Shown here one piece after another: positions 37,022 to 50,407 of a stretch of 64,000 nucleotides of DNA. The notes under the pieces were generated by a model, which was not told the origin of the DNA, ran no database searches, and saw nothing but the letters and a program-made list of their open reading frames with translations. Positions within the stretch are counted from its first letter, which is position 1. Every line of letters starts with the position of its first letter. Position numbers and translations under genes: made by a program. Source of the DNA: Larimichthys crocea (taxonomy: Eukaryota > Chordata > Actinopteri > Sciaenidae); the NCBI RefSeq assembly GCF_000972845.2, contig NC_040021.1, positions 12,800,908-12,864,907 of the forward strand. Direction: 5' to 3'.

Positions 37022-38407
37022 GAGCTTTGAAAATTTGCACAACACACGACATCCTCTATCCTAAGACCCCTTCATTTGGATAGGAAGGAACATTTCCAAA
37101 AGAGAAGAGATGCCTCTCACAGGAGGGTCAGACATGCATTATACGTATACGTAAGTGCAAACATATATGAAAAATATGGTTCAGAGAAGAGCATGCCACC
37201 AAGCATTGGTTAGACTTGGACCACAAACTTCCTCTGTACCATGAATACCTGTAGACGAACTGACAGCACTGACGTGAGCGAACTAATGTGACTTAAAGTC
37301 AGAGCTGGAGACCAGAGACTGACCCGTTAATCCAATACTGCTTGTTGAGAATATGAAGGGACCATGCTGTTGTAATCCACATTATGCTGTTAGGAGAGGC
37401 TTGGTTACACAATTGCCCTAAGAATCTCAGGATGGGCTTCAGCCAGAAGACAACACGACGACTGGATGAGGAAACAATGAAATGTACTGGACTGTGAGCA
37501 CACTCCGTAATCAGGGTAAACTGTTTAAACTTCACTCACATTAGGCTTCCATTAGAGTCCTGAGCAATCCTTTTAAATAATCAGTCCTTATCAAGCGTGT
37601 GGTCAGTTCAAGGCAAGATGCTGCTGTGAATGTCATAGAAATCTGTCCACTAGGGGGCAATACAGCCCCTAAGTTATTATGGTATGCAAGACAGTTATAA
37701 GAGCCTGCATTTCCACATTTTTCCTTTGGTTAGTCTTAAATATTCAGAGAAATCAGTCCCAATGAAACCCTGCCTGCCTGAACGCCTTCCTGTGCATATA
37801 TGTTTCCCAGCACTGACTCACTTCCTCCCCAGTGGGACCGTAACATCCCCAGATAAGTGAAAACCATTTGAAGACCAATGACCCTCTGAGGATAGCAGCA
37901 GCAGGTCCCAGAAGCTCTAAGTGACATTTCTATGGTTACGTTGCTTTAAGTTTCTCCCAGAGGCTTTCTAAGGTTTCTGGCACGCACATGTGTGTGTGTG
38001 TGTGTGTGACCTCTGATCCCTGTACACTGTGCTACAGATCAATACAATGAAACCGATCCTATTCCAAGTGCTCATCTGTCAGTCAGTCCGTCATTTTATG
38101 TATCATTTCCCTGCCATCCATCTATTTAAAGGCACCAAACTGTAAGGCATGCATATAAACCAAAGCTATTTTCTTCCATTTCTAGATCACGTTTCTCTCA
38201 TGTTCTTCATCTTATTCTCCTCACCCCTCTGCCCACCCCTCCTTTTGTAAACCATTTAAGTGTCTGAGAGGTACTGTGTCTGTGCAGCGAGACAATAGTG
38301 TTTGCACACAGTGTCAATAGTCTTTCCCTCTGTCTCAGTAATTGATGGATGACTGTGAGTCAGGCATAAACTAAGCAGATTACACTCACTAGATCTGTGG
38401 ACTGATG

Positions 38408-38449
<42 letters not shown>

Positions 38450-38675
38450 TGTTTGTGTTTGTGTGGTGGGGGTTGGAGTTGCACAGTGACTGTCCAGTTT
38501 TGGAAGCCAATCTGACAGCTGTGCCCAGAGGCTGAGATTTGGTGGCTGTGAGTTTAGGGATGAGGAGAAAAGGGGTGAACATACACACACACACACACAC
38601 ACACACACGTACGCATGAGGGTGTCTGCCTCACACACACACACACACACACGTACGCATGAGGGTGTCTGCCTCA
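38408..38675. repeat. GT/CA microsatellites with a 43 bp tandem duplication
   Basis: (GT)n lies at about 38410-38446. (CA)n blocks at 38583-38607 and 38631-38650 are each followed by the same 25-mer starting CGTACGCATGAGGGTGTCTG (38608-38632 and 38651-38675). Confidence 0.95.
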
Positions 38676-39721
38676 CTCGTACTTTTCCTTTTCTTCAGAG
38701 AAAATGGGATGCATCTGGTGTACGGGGTCAATAGCTTGGCAGCTGGGTGCTCTGTTACAGGCAGCGTCCCTCCAGAGCAGCTATTAAGCTTCTGTCTTGG
38801 GTTCGGCCTCGGCAGTGTAAAAATATTTTTTTGATGTTTGACTGCAGCTACGCGTGTTCAATTTAATTTGCTGCCTTTCGTTTGTTTCCATTTCTTGTTA
38901 TGTCTGAAGTTTACGTCATGCCAGCGTCCCCTCTGTTCAGTTTACTTGTCAATTATGTTTTTTTTAGAAGCCCCTCAGGTTTTTATTTCATCTCAGCGGT
39001 ACAAGCTGCCTTTTTTTGTACATTTTTTATTACATACATATTTGACATCCAGCAGCAGCTTTCAATGACTCTAAAGCTTTTTCACCTCTGACAGACATCC
39101 ATTCATTTTAAAGAATTGAGATTGAGATTGATATGATCACAAACATATCTGCATTTCTGTCCTGTGTCAGGACAGTGTCAACAAAAACTGAAAGTTCAAG
39201 TCACAGTTGTTGTATTGGATCACACTGGATTGTTTAAGTGTATCTAATGAAGTGGCCGGTCGGTGTATATGCTGTAAGCTAACACCATGGCTGATATATC
39301 GGCATGAATGATTTATCGGTCTAGCTCTCCTTTACAATTAGATACTTAATTGATTAGTCAAGCGACAGACATTCAATCGACAGCAATAATAGAACTGTTA
39401 GAGTACTCATCCAATAAAAATATCACTAACTGCAAGGAGAGGTGTGCGGATTTCATGCCTTTGTCTTCTTTATATAACTGTTAATTGAATACAGTTAGAT
39501 TTTTAGACCGCTTTGGATAAAACAAGCAAATTAAAAAGCTTACTCTGGATTCTGGGAAGTCTACAGCCTTGCTAGCATCTCTGTGAGAGTGGTAATTTAA
39601 GCCAAATTCTAATATCAGAAACTTAATTTAGTATGTAACATTTAGTAATTAGAACAAATTATAACAACTAGTTATGGCAATTCTTCCTTTGGGAACAATC
39701 TCAATAGGTGTCAAACATTTC

Positions 39722-39872
39722 TCATTCATTTCATGTTTACCTCATGGTGGCACATGGTGGTAACGTCAGATTCATCCTCTGCGCACCATGAATATCTGTA
39801 ATAAGTTTTACAGCAATCCATTAAATATTTCAGTCTGGACCGAACGGCTGAGCCACACTACTAGCGTGGCTA
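39722..39872. repeat. Fish interspersed repeat C, copy 2 (other portion)
   Basis: CCTCATGGTGGCACATGGTG, GATTCATCCTCTGCGCACCATGAATATCTG, then CAGTCTGGACCGAACGGC and CTACTAGCGTGGCTAA. It corresponds to the reverse of the 35980-36080 part of copy 1. Confidence 0.6.
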
Positions 39873-42800
39873 ATTTATTTGACATGTAAATAATCTTTCT
39901 TCAACTCTAATCTGAATTTAATCTGTTTGATGATAACTGTTCAATGAACCTGTGAAGTTCAACAAGTGCAAAGTCTTTCCAGTCTGTAACCCTTTTATTT
40001 ATATTACTTCAAGCTACATCAAACTTTGAATCAGAGTCTCTGCATGCGGGGTGAAACACCAAGCTTTTGTTAAGTGGTACACAGTAATAAGGAAATTATC
40101 AGAAAAAATAAACCACTCGGGAGCGTACTGCCCTTCACTTGACGCCACTCTGGCTTGACTCAAGTGTGCCTTACTATTGTTATGGTGTGTCTCAAGACTA
40201 CTCAGCTGGTGCCAAGAAAAATATCAACCATTGATAAAATGATTAATCTTAATTCCAGCCTGCACTTGACTCCTGTGTGATATGTATAAAATAAAAAAAA
40301 ACTCCTCGGCTTTGTTTGAGCAAATAAAGAATCCATTGATGGCAGCTGCCAAACTAAAAGCCACTGAGCGATAAGAGCCACTTCGCCTTAACGTCAACAT
40401 TCAGTTTCCTAAATGGTTTATAAAAGATAATTTCTCAGTGTAGATAATGTTTTATGTGATACATTAACTTGAGGAGATTTGATACGATAGTAGCACTCAG
40501 TGTCTGGCTTTTTGTATTTTATAGTTCAGATAAAATTATCTACCATTAGAAATCACACTCTCTTTATCTTTTATGGGATTTTATATGCACTCTGTCCTGT
40601 GTGTTTGCACTGGTATGTTTGTTTACACATGTAGCGTGTCTATGTACGTGGCTGCTTTAATGTGGTGTGCGTTTCTGTTCTGGCGAGCTGTTTCATGCCG
40701 TGCATAATGAGATAAGGCCCACTCCATGCAGTCTGCTGTCTGGCCTTTATCTGAGCAACAGATTAGCGCAGGTGATTTCATTCCTGTGGAGATTGGTTTC
40801 TGAGAAGGTTCAGCTCAGAGCATGAGCACAACGTCATGTTGACGAGAGAGGAAGAGACAGGCCTGACAGGAAAAGAGCAGAAATTCCAGTACCAAACTCC
40901 CTTTGACATCCTGTATTGATGCTACAATATTATTGGCTTTTCTGCCTGGAAATAACCTCACTCTTCCATCACTAAGTGTTAAAAGACACATGGTACATTT
41001 TCAGCACCTTTCTCTATATTTAGTGAGAAAGGTAACTGACAGAACTGTGCAGGGAAAACATGACATTGATGGAGAACAATTCACTGATATTGTGTCATAT
41101 TTTGAACTGGAACTATGTGAAAAGGAAAGTTTAGTCACTTTATTATAGTGAGATATATTTTTATTCAGTTCTCAGTGGCAAACATTCACACTGAGATTGA
41201 AATATTGGGACCTCGGGGTGCACCATCGTGATTTGACCTCTAAACAAGGCTTGAATCTGTGTGTGTCTCCACACAGACAAACACACTTGTTTTCTGCGTG
41301 CACAAATGTGTCTTTTTGTGTCTGCATAATGAGAATGATTTTTCTTGACATGGATTCACGTGTGTGTCAGTCTTTTAAGTGTATTAGGACGTACAGTGAC
41401 AACAGCTTGTATAAGACTAATCTAGCCCTGGGCTGCTTACTGTCACCTCACTCTCACTGGAGAAATGATTGTCTTCATTAGTGGACTAGCTAAATTACTG
41501 TTTTATTACTCATATTATTGAAGGAATTTATATCTTACATTCAAATTAAATCAGTTGTTATTGAGGTATTGTGAAAATAGTGTTCATAAAGTAAAAAGAA
41601 ACATCAATTTGGACACAGGAAAGGGTAACTGCAAGCTTTTTCACTAAATTTGCACATTTTGTTCGGTTTTGTTTCTCTCCACCATCTTGTTGCACCTGTT
41701 TACCTTTTTTTAAGTGCCAAGCACTACTTACTGTTCTTCTCATTGTGCATGCACGTGTGTGTTGTCAGCAAAAGGCGGAAAGCATCACATTAGGCACAGA
41801 GCCATAGCTGATTAAAACAGATAAAAGAGCTGTAGCAGTAAGTCAGTTAAGGCTCGGCTACAAACATATGTGCGTTGTGCTTTTGAGTGGACGTCCGTAT
41901 CTTTATTCATATCTGTGTGGGAAGATGGTGACTTTATTTTAAACCTCGACTTTAAATTGAGTTATATTATGTAGCAGTCTGACATTATTTGGTCTGACTC
42001 TTGATCTGAGTAATGCTACAACAAATGATTTTTCATTTTTCAGTCAGTAATTAATTCACATATTCAGTATGCTTTTAATCAATTACTGAATCACTTAGCT
42101 TATGAAATGTCAGATGATATTGAAAAATGTGCACCACAATTTTAAACTAAGAGTCTAAAATCCAAACATATTAAATTTACAATGATATAAAACAGGGAAA
42201 TTGCCTATTTTCACATTTGAGAAGCTGAACTGACTTGAGCTGAATGCATATAATTGATTATAAAAGCCACATTTTTATGTGTATTTATTCATCTGTTAAT
42301 CAACTGAGCATTAGATCTGATTACCCTTTCCCTAAAAATACACTGTATAGGTCATTAGATCCGTGTAATTTTAATTTTAATTGATTTAGATCGTACAACT
42401 AAGACATAAAAGTGAAATAAAGGTTTAGAGGTTTTTATCCATGCACATAAATACAGATTATTTGTCTTTTTCTCAACCACCATGATAAAAACAAAATCTG
42501 CTTCTATTAATTGTGACTTCACCGTCCACTTTTCCATATGAAGTCCTTTCTAAGAATTAAAATCTGTTAAACATACCAACATCCTCTGTTGTTATATCCA
42601 CCTGCCCCAGTGACAGTCTGCCCCTCATTGGCTCAGACGACAGCCAACCAGCTGCCAGCTCAGCGTTCAGGGGGAAGGCCATTCAAATGGTGTGGCAGAG
42701 TATTCATGAGGGCCAGCTTTGCTTGGAGACCCATGTCACACACAGCTACAGCTACAGTCACAACAGCCAGGACTTCAAAGGCAGCCAGAGGCTGTTGGTG

Positions 42801-42955
42801 AGAAGTGTGAGTGACAGGAAGAAGACAGACAGACGGGCAATGAGAGCAGCTGAGAGTGTGACACAAGGGCAGTAGATGGAGACAAAGTTTGGAGGCAGAA
42901 TAAAGAGAAAGTGACAAACAGAGCAGTGAAGGGTGCAGTTAGTTTATAAAATCTG

Positions 42956-42998
<43 letters not shown>

Positions 42999-43083
42999 GA
43001 CAAAGAGAAGCAGAGGCAAACAGGAACAGACATCCCCTGACACAACATTTTTCTCCTCTTCGGAGCATGGTGGCAGAGTGCAC

Positions 43084-43139
43084 ATGGATTTAGTCGACCT
43101 CTACCTCCCAGAGTGTTTCACCTACCACTCTGACACAGA
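43084..43139 (+). CDS. esrrg: esrrg first coding exon (isoform with extended N-terminus)
   Basis: Encodes [19 protein letters not shown], aligning with human ERR-gamma isoform 1 (MDSVELCLPESFSLHYEEE). The exon ends GA at donor GTAAGT and joins AC of 48239 to give [10 protein letters not shown], matching human ELLCRMSNKD. The exon is too short to be found by length alone and rests on this double match. An in-frame ATG at 48252 (MSVRG) may serve as the start of a shorter isoform. Confidence 0.85.
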
Positions 43140-45153
43140 GTAAGTACTTTCACTCAAAGCGTAGACTCTCAAAATGAGCATGTGTCACACCGGTGTGAAC
43201 ATTGTGCGTGAAAGTTACAGTAATAATGACTCCTTCCTTCCTTATTTGATTTGTGGGACGTTATGTTTGTGTTTCATGACTCATATGTGTCTGCATATAT
43301 TTGCTACTTTTCTCTGTTTGTGCTGTACAGGTCATTATGTGTTTTAAAGAGTCAGTTTCATTCATGACAAATCTGTGTGCTCGTCATCCAAAAGTGACTG
43401 TGCGCATAAAGAGAGTTGGAGTGTGAGAATCAGGGTTCAACACACGAGTGCTGTGCTTCAGCATCATCACTGTTTCCTGAACATTCACAAGAAAACTTTT
43501 ACAATATTCGCTCATCCACTCGTTACATTTTCAGTTTTTCCGTTTTCTTTTAGAGGAACGCACATAAACATTTCAAATTATCCTAAATATCTATGATTAT
43601 CTTCCTTTTTTATTTAATATTTGTCCAGTTTTAGGCCTGCAGAGTCACTGCTGATAACCCTGTCAAATAGTTTTTTTAGCGATTCATCAGATGATTTCCT
43701 TGATTCATCAGTTAATTGTGAAGTTTATAAAATATCTTCTTTCATCTAACCAACAGTCAGATTTAAATTACACATAAAAATCAGAAAATTCTCAAACAAT
43801 TGATGATCACTTCTGTTGCTTACTACTCATTGAACTGAGTAATCACCTCAGCTCTATATTTCTTTCTGTGCTTTGGGGAGGTTTCCCAGACGTGGAGGTT
43901 TGTTTGCATTGCTTACAGTTGTCATTGTCCACCTTGTTTGTTTGTTGATAGTGAGTGTTAGTTTGGATGAAACTAGTCCCTGTGTGGGGTCATCTGAGGC
44001 TGGCAGACACGCCAACACGAAAAAACGAAACGCAAATGAAAGCCTGTGACAAGATGTGCCAAGCAGCTGTTTGATTACCCCGAGACTGCTTTTTGATTGC
44101 CTTTCTTTTCTGCAATCATAAAAAAAAAAAAAAAAAAAAATGTGTTCATTATCATCACCGCCGTGCCTTTTATCAGCTGTGGCATAATCACCCGTCTCTG
44201 AAAACACATCACATTGAGCATTTTAGGATTGAAATGAACTTTCCCCCAGCAGAGAAGAGAATTCAGAGACAGGCACACAGACAGACAAGGACTAAAAAGA
44301 CGTGGATGTACAGGTTGGCTGATTGCTGGTGACAGAAGCAGCCAGATAAAGAATGGGAGAAAAGGTGGCGATGGCTGTGGATGATCTCCTGTGTGGCACG
44401 CTATCCATGTTTCCGGAGCCTGCGGGTCCAAGCTCCAGCCGCAGGCACCTCATCTCCCAGCTAACAGCTTCGTCCAAAGCCTGACTAAGGCTCTTATGGC
44501 TGGCTGGGGGTGCCACTGATCCCTGCTCATCTCCTACTAGCTCATCAGTAAAACACACTAGTGAGACCCTCTGACCTAAATAACTGCTCTGTAGGTTTGA
44601 GGTTATTACTGAAAGGTTAGTTAACGGAGTCGCTTTTGTTTTGGTGCTTTTTCATAGAGACTTTTTGTTGCTTTGCATTTTATTTTCACTTCCCCAAAGC
44701 CTGAAGATTTGCCTTTACTCTATTTTCTTTTTACCTCTTGGTCAAGTTCCCTCTTATTTTCTGTGTTTCCTTCCCTCCCTGTTTTCTTCTCACTCTCCCT
44801 CTCCTTCCTTCATCCGTTGGGTCATTGTCTGCATTATGACTCTGCTCATTTGAAAGTGAGTGTTGCCTTCTCTCTTTTCTTTCAACACCCCCAGGTTAAT
44901 GAGCCACAGCACTGCCCCTTTCTTTCTGTCCTTGCCTGGCCTTTTCACACTCCCTCTATCTGTCTGCCTCTCTTGTAATTTCCTCCCGCCTCTCGTCGTC
45001 TTCTTCTTCTTCTTCTCTCCTTTCTTTTTTTCTTTTTTGTGTCTCCTTGTCGTTTCACGCTGCATTTTGGCTTTTGTTACCAAGGTGCAATAAGAGTTGT
45101 TTTGGATACTGGGACACAAAAGGGGTACGGTATGATAACTTTGAATACCCGCT

Positions 45154-45220
<67 letters not shown>

Positions 45221-46938
45221 ATTTATCCGTGCTGCGTCCTGCTGTAGGAGCTGCAACCGTCTTTTGATGGGCTTTTATGTGGAGTTGTAGATTAGTAATC
45301 TGTCAGAGTGAATATTACATCACATCTGATCACCCCACTCTAATGTCATTTCATTATGAAAGCAAAATGCCAGCAACCCCCTCCTCCTCCTCCTCCTCCT
45401 CCTCCTCTTCATCCACCCTGGGATGCATTATAATGGGAGAGCACAAAGAATATCTCACTCTGTACCTGTCAGAGACTTGACACAGCAATATGGACGCCTG
45501 TGATGGATAGCCAATAAGTAAACCAGTGAGTCACTTTAAAAGGAGACTGAAATCTCTTCAGTGTTCTGCTTTTATGGTCTTCAAAGTGGATTGGAGGGGT
45601 GAGAGATTGCAAGTGAGGGAGGAGGGGAGGAGTTTAAATGGTAGTTCATTGGTAATTGAGGTAAAAGATTATTGGCTGGGTATTGTTGGAAATGTTTCAA
45701 TACTGGCGCAGATACCTGAATTTTAGCACTAATTAACCTATTAGCACTGTTTATAGCTGCACTGTTATCCAGCTCTATGGAGCTTTTTAGCATCTTTAAG
45801 CAAATTGTTTTGATTTCACCACCCACAATCATTTTCTTTTTTTTTAAAATTCACTCTCACCTGTCCAGTTGACTTTTTTCCCAACCACAGAATAATATTA
45901 GCAGCTCGCTAGTTGACATAGCGCAGCATTTAGCAGCTAAAGAGCCAAATATTTCTTTCAGCAGGTGGTGGAGACCAAAATAGAGCTAAAAGCGGAGCGA
46001 ATATCAGACTTGCACTCGTCAAGTGACCCGAACACGACTCCAAATGAATGCTAATGTTGCTCTCTGTCTGTTGGAGTTTTAAATGTGTGCTAGCATGGTG
46101 GCCATAACACTTTTATGAGGTCAATTGTTACGGTCCGTATACGTGACCAAAAACATAAACTGATACAGGTTTTATGTTACAAACAGTTGAACAAGAAGTT
46201 GACCTAAACTACAGTCTAAAATAGGATAAATTATAATTTGGTTCAGAATTGATGAAGTCAAGTTAGGATGAAGTTAAATGCCAACTTTTGGGAGTTGACC
46301 AATGTTCATACTGTAGACAGTGTTTAGGTTTGTTCCCCAGCCCCACTTAAGACAGCAGATGCTCTGATGTGGCGTCATTACAGTTGCTTGGTTGTCTCAC
46401 AGAGACGTCTACTGTTGACTGTCTTGGGACTTTGGGTCTTTGACTGTGCATCTGTGCGTCTGTCTTTGCGGGTTTGTAGAGGGGTCAATAGCGCGTGCCC
46501 ATAGTTTACTCTGGGGGTGGTTAAAAGCAGCCAATCTTTTTGCCTACCAAATGACTTGTGGCTAAGAAAACCCTGATTTACATGACAGGAAACAGTCTGG
46601 CTTTAACATCCACCTCGTCAGGCTAAGATGAAAGTGGGTGAGACGTACGGCTGTGTGGATTCTGTGTGTGTGTGTGTGTCTTTGATTTTCTGTATGTAGA
46701 GGTGTGGGACGGAGAGTGAGACAGCAGAGGGCTTTTTAAAGTTGGCCTGGCGACAAACAGTTGAATGCAAGTATGTGCTGGGGTGTTTATGAAGACACTT
46801 GCTTTAAAATGTGTCTGTAAGTGTAGGAGCTTGAACATGTTCCTCATCACGTGAATCCAAAGTGTATGTAGAGAAGTGGTTGCCTGTCTATGATTTTTAT
46901 TTTTACATCCACACATGAACGCCTGACGCCACAATGTG

Positions 46939-47014
<76 letters not shown>

Positions 47015-47291
47015 TGCAGATCACATGCCTGTGAGCCTACCGTACACCTCAGCTGGTCTCAGATGCTTTTTTGTCCTCGGCGTGGTGACAGAGAGTCTGT
47101 TGTGGTCACATTGTAATCCAATAATAAAGTAATGATACACACTTTAACATGCAGGCCAAGATTTATTTCAAGCGGTTATAATGGAGGTAAAGTACTTCTA
47201 AAAATATGTAAGTAATTCCAAGACATACGAAAACATCATTGTTGTGTGTATATTATAATATATACATACATACATACATACATACATACAT

Positions 47292-47353
<62 letters not shown>

Positions 47354-50300
47354 GAAGAGATATATATATATATATCATGATATATTAAGAGTAAAGACAG
47401 AATATCAAAGTATTCTTGAAACAAGTCTTTATTGCTCTCTTTTTAGTGATTTTTGGATCAGCTTTCTAGGCACAATGCACAAAAAATTAACAAGCACTGA
47501 CATTTTATCTTAGCTATTGCATTGCAAATCGTTTGTTAGTGTCTCATTGAATAGATTTCTTTTAATGTCTACACAATTTCCTAACAGTGGAAAAAAAAAA
47601 AAAAAAAAGCTGTTAACTGTCGTAGGCTGCGGAGTGTTTGACAAGTGGATCACGATGAGTAACCGAGAGACACAGAGAGACAATAGAGAGAGAGAAAGAT
47701 GACCGTGTTTCGGACTGAACATAATGTCGACAATGATGCTGATGATTGCTGGTTTTGTTATTTCCCTAGGTTTGCTTAAACAATCACTCTCTTTAAAAAC
47801 AAAGCAGTGTAATGGACAGCAGCTTTGCATATGTGGGAAATCACAAACGGCTGGTATATGTAGGACTGGGATGGATGGATGCATGAATGAAGGTGGGTGG
47901 AGATGGAGGGGTGGAGGTAGCATCAGGAGACTGATGAGAAAATAAAGGCCTTTGTAGTTATGTATGTGGTTTGAAATTACACATATTAATGCTATCTTCT
48001 TATTACTTGATTACTATCTGTGGAAATGATGCCTGACTTAATAAAACTAATCAAAGCCTGCAGACTTGAAGGTCAATTACCAGTCATTAATATTAATAAC
48101 AATACCAAGGTGACTCATAAAGCTGAGCTGAAAGTCAAATCTCTCACCGTCATGAATATGTATGACAATAAGGTGCGTATACAATCAAATTTAATCAATT
48201 TTCTCCCCTTTTTTTCCTCCCTTTTCTCTTTTTTCCAGACATCTCGGCAGGATGTCAGTGAGGGGCTTGGACCCCACCTGTCCCTCCACTATAAAGCGCG
48301 AACCCTCCAGCCCCAGCCCCAGCTCTCAGGGCGACGTCAGCCCAGCTCAGCCCAGCCCTGGAAGCTCTTCCTCAGACACAAACTCCAGCTATGGGCCCCT
48401 GATCAAAGGCCACAATCACAGCAATGGGCTGGACTCGCCAGGCCTCTATGGTCACACAGCGGGGTTGGCCAACAATGTCGGAACAAACAGGTCGGTGTAT
48501 ATGCATTATGCTGTCTTTTATTTTGTGTATTTTACCCCACTTTAGGTGTTAAATAGAAGCACATTCCTCTTAACGTCTCCCCTTCACTTCCTCTCTTCCT
48601 TTTCATCTCTATCCAGGAGGTTTGGGGAGGAAGAAAGCCCAGTGAAGTGCGAATTCATGCTGGGCACGGTGGCCAAGCGGCTGTGTCTGGTGTGCGGTGA
48701 CGTGGCCTCAGGCTACCACTATGGTGTGGCCTCCTGTGAGGCCTGCAAGGCCTTTTTCAAGAGGACCATCCAGGGTGAGACGCGCACACACACACACACA
48801 AAACACACATTTATACCCAGCAACATGCTCCGTTTTATACTTAGTAACAGAGTTTATTGTGCATGGCTGATAATGTCTTCCTGCATCATATAAACCTGTT
48901 TTACAAGCAACACGGTGCAGATGCAGTCGTACCCTGAGCGATTGTTTAGGTATAAATAAGCCCTCATCAGTTAGCTCACAGTTTCCGCCCTCCTGCCTCT
49001 CAAACTGCAGAAAGGTTTTAAATAAAGACCTGTTTGCAAACAGCTGATATGAGGTTAAACTTACAGCTCATGGTGTATACAGTCAACATGTTTGAGTTTA
49101 GGCTTTAAAGCTTCAGATAACATGTGGTGCTGAATGTGTGCGCACTCACTTCAGCCCTGAAAGCTGCCAGTGGCGAGAGCCAGCAGCATGCAGTGCGGGT
49201 GTATTAAAAGGATCGTCCTGTGCTCTGTCGGTGGGGGACCTGGCAGGCTGCGTCGTGTTCAGGCCTCTAGAAGTTTGGCTACTGTAAATGAGTTCAAAGG
49301 GCAAAGAGGATGAGAGGCTGTCAGATCAAACTGGGAGATCTGATGTCTGGCTCATGAGATACTTCCTGTTTTTGATCTAGGGTGGCAGCTGAGTGCGACT
49401 GCAACTGGCCGAACGTCATCAGGCTTAATGTGCACATTTGGCTGCCATGACTATTACTCCCAATTATGTGTTGAGAGCATGTTTTTTTTTTTTTGAGAGC
49501 GATTAAGCCACAATTAATGTTTATTCTCAAGAGAAGTGCACTCCACTGATTTTACACATAAAGTTCAGTTAACTTGTCCAGAGGAGTACTTCACAGCCTA
49601 TTATTTAATGTCGTACTGTAGTAAAATAACCCTAACCAGGCAAGGATGGTCTATTTCCAGATGTGTTATGGGAAGCAGGAACTAAAAGTCTTTAACTGCT
49701 ATGATTTTGACTATTCTTTTTATTAAGCTGCCCCCATCTTATGAAAGTACAGTACTAAATCGCTGGAGTGACCCTTTAAGATCTGAAGCTGTGACACATT
49801 TTAGTCAATCTCTCAATATGAGAATTTTGTTAAGAGATGATTAATTATAATTTTGAAGCTCCACTGACAATGCAATTTCAATAAAACTCTCCCACTCTCC
49901 TCTTTTCTCTCTACTCCTCCAGGTAACATTGAATACAGCTGCCCGGCGTCCAATGAATGTGAAATCACCAAGAGAAGGAGGAAGTCCTGCCAGGCCTGTC
50001 GATTTGTGAAGTGTCTGTCTGTGGGCATGTTGAGAGAAGGTCAGCTATACACCAAAAAAATCATTAAGACCTGGGTCAGATCATTTTATGAGTAGCCTTT
50101 TCAGAGATTGATTGGTTTGTTGCGCTGGCAGAAGTTCAAATTTCATCTTTCAGACAGTTGAGACGGAGAAAAAGCACCTTGAGAGTGACGGCTAACACAA
50201 GTCTGGCTGCAGTCTCTTTGTTGTGCATTCCTGGAAACAATACACTGATTACCAGCTGAGATTCTCTCAATGTCTCACCTGATAAACTGGTGATGGCATG

Positions 50301-50375
50301 TACTGTGGTGCTGCAGACTCCAGTGAAACCTAAAACTTTTGACAGTTAAACTTCAGCCCCTTAGTGCCAGCTGTG

Positions 50376-50407
<32 letters not shown>

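Larger units (their letters stand above)
34108..43083 (+). other. Long non-coding stretch upstream of the esrrg coding exon
   Basis: If the 33.7 kb promoter is real, this is the first esrrg intron; otherwise it is intergenic. No coding exon of a known family was recognised. It carries the repeats listed separately and AT-rich unique DNA. The 200 bp before 43084 hold a GA microsatellite (42961-42991) and are probably the 5' UTR of the first coding exon. Confidence 0.5.
43140..48238 (+). other. esrrg: esrrg intron after first coding exon
   Basis: About 5.1 kb, without recognised coding sequence. It has a poly-A run (44119-44140), large CA/GT blocks (45158-45218, 46939-47012) and a (CATA)n(CA)n block (47261-47350). 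A TNAAGGTCA match lies at 48067-48075, 164 bp before the next exon. Confidence 0.65.

Noticed and set aside
44790..45218. 142-codon minus-strand frame
   Set aside because: Composed largely of translated CA repeat and Lys/Glu-rich low complexity; no splice or homology support.
46623..47024. 133-codon minus-strand frame
   Set aside because: Mostly poly-Thr-His from a CA repeat; not a gene.
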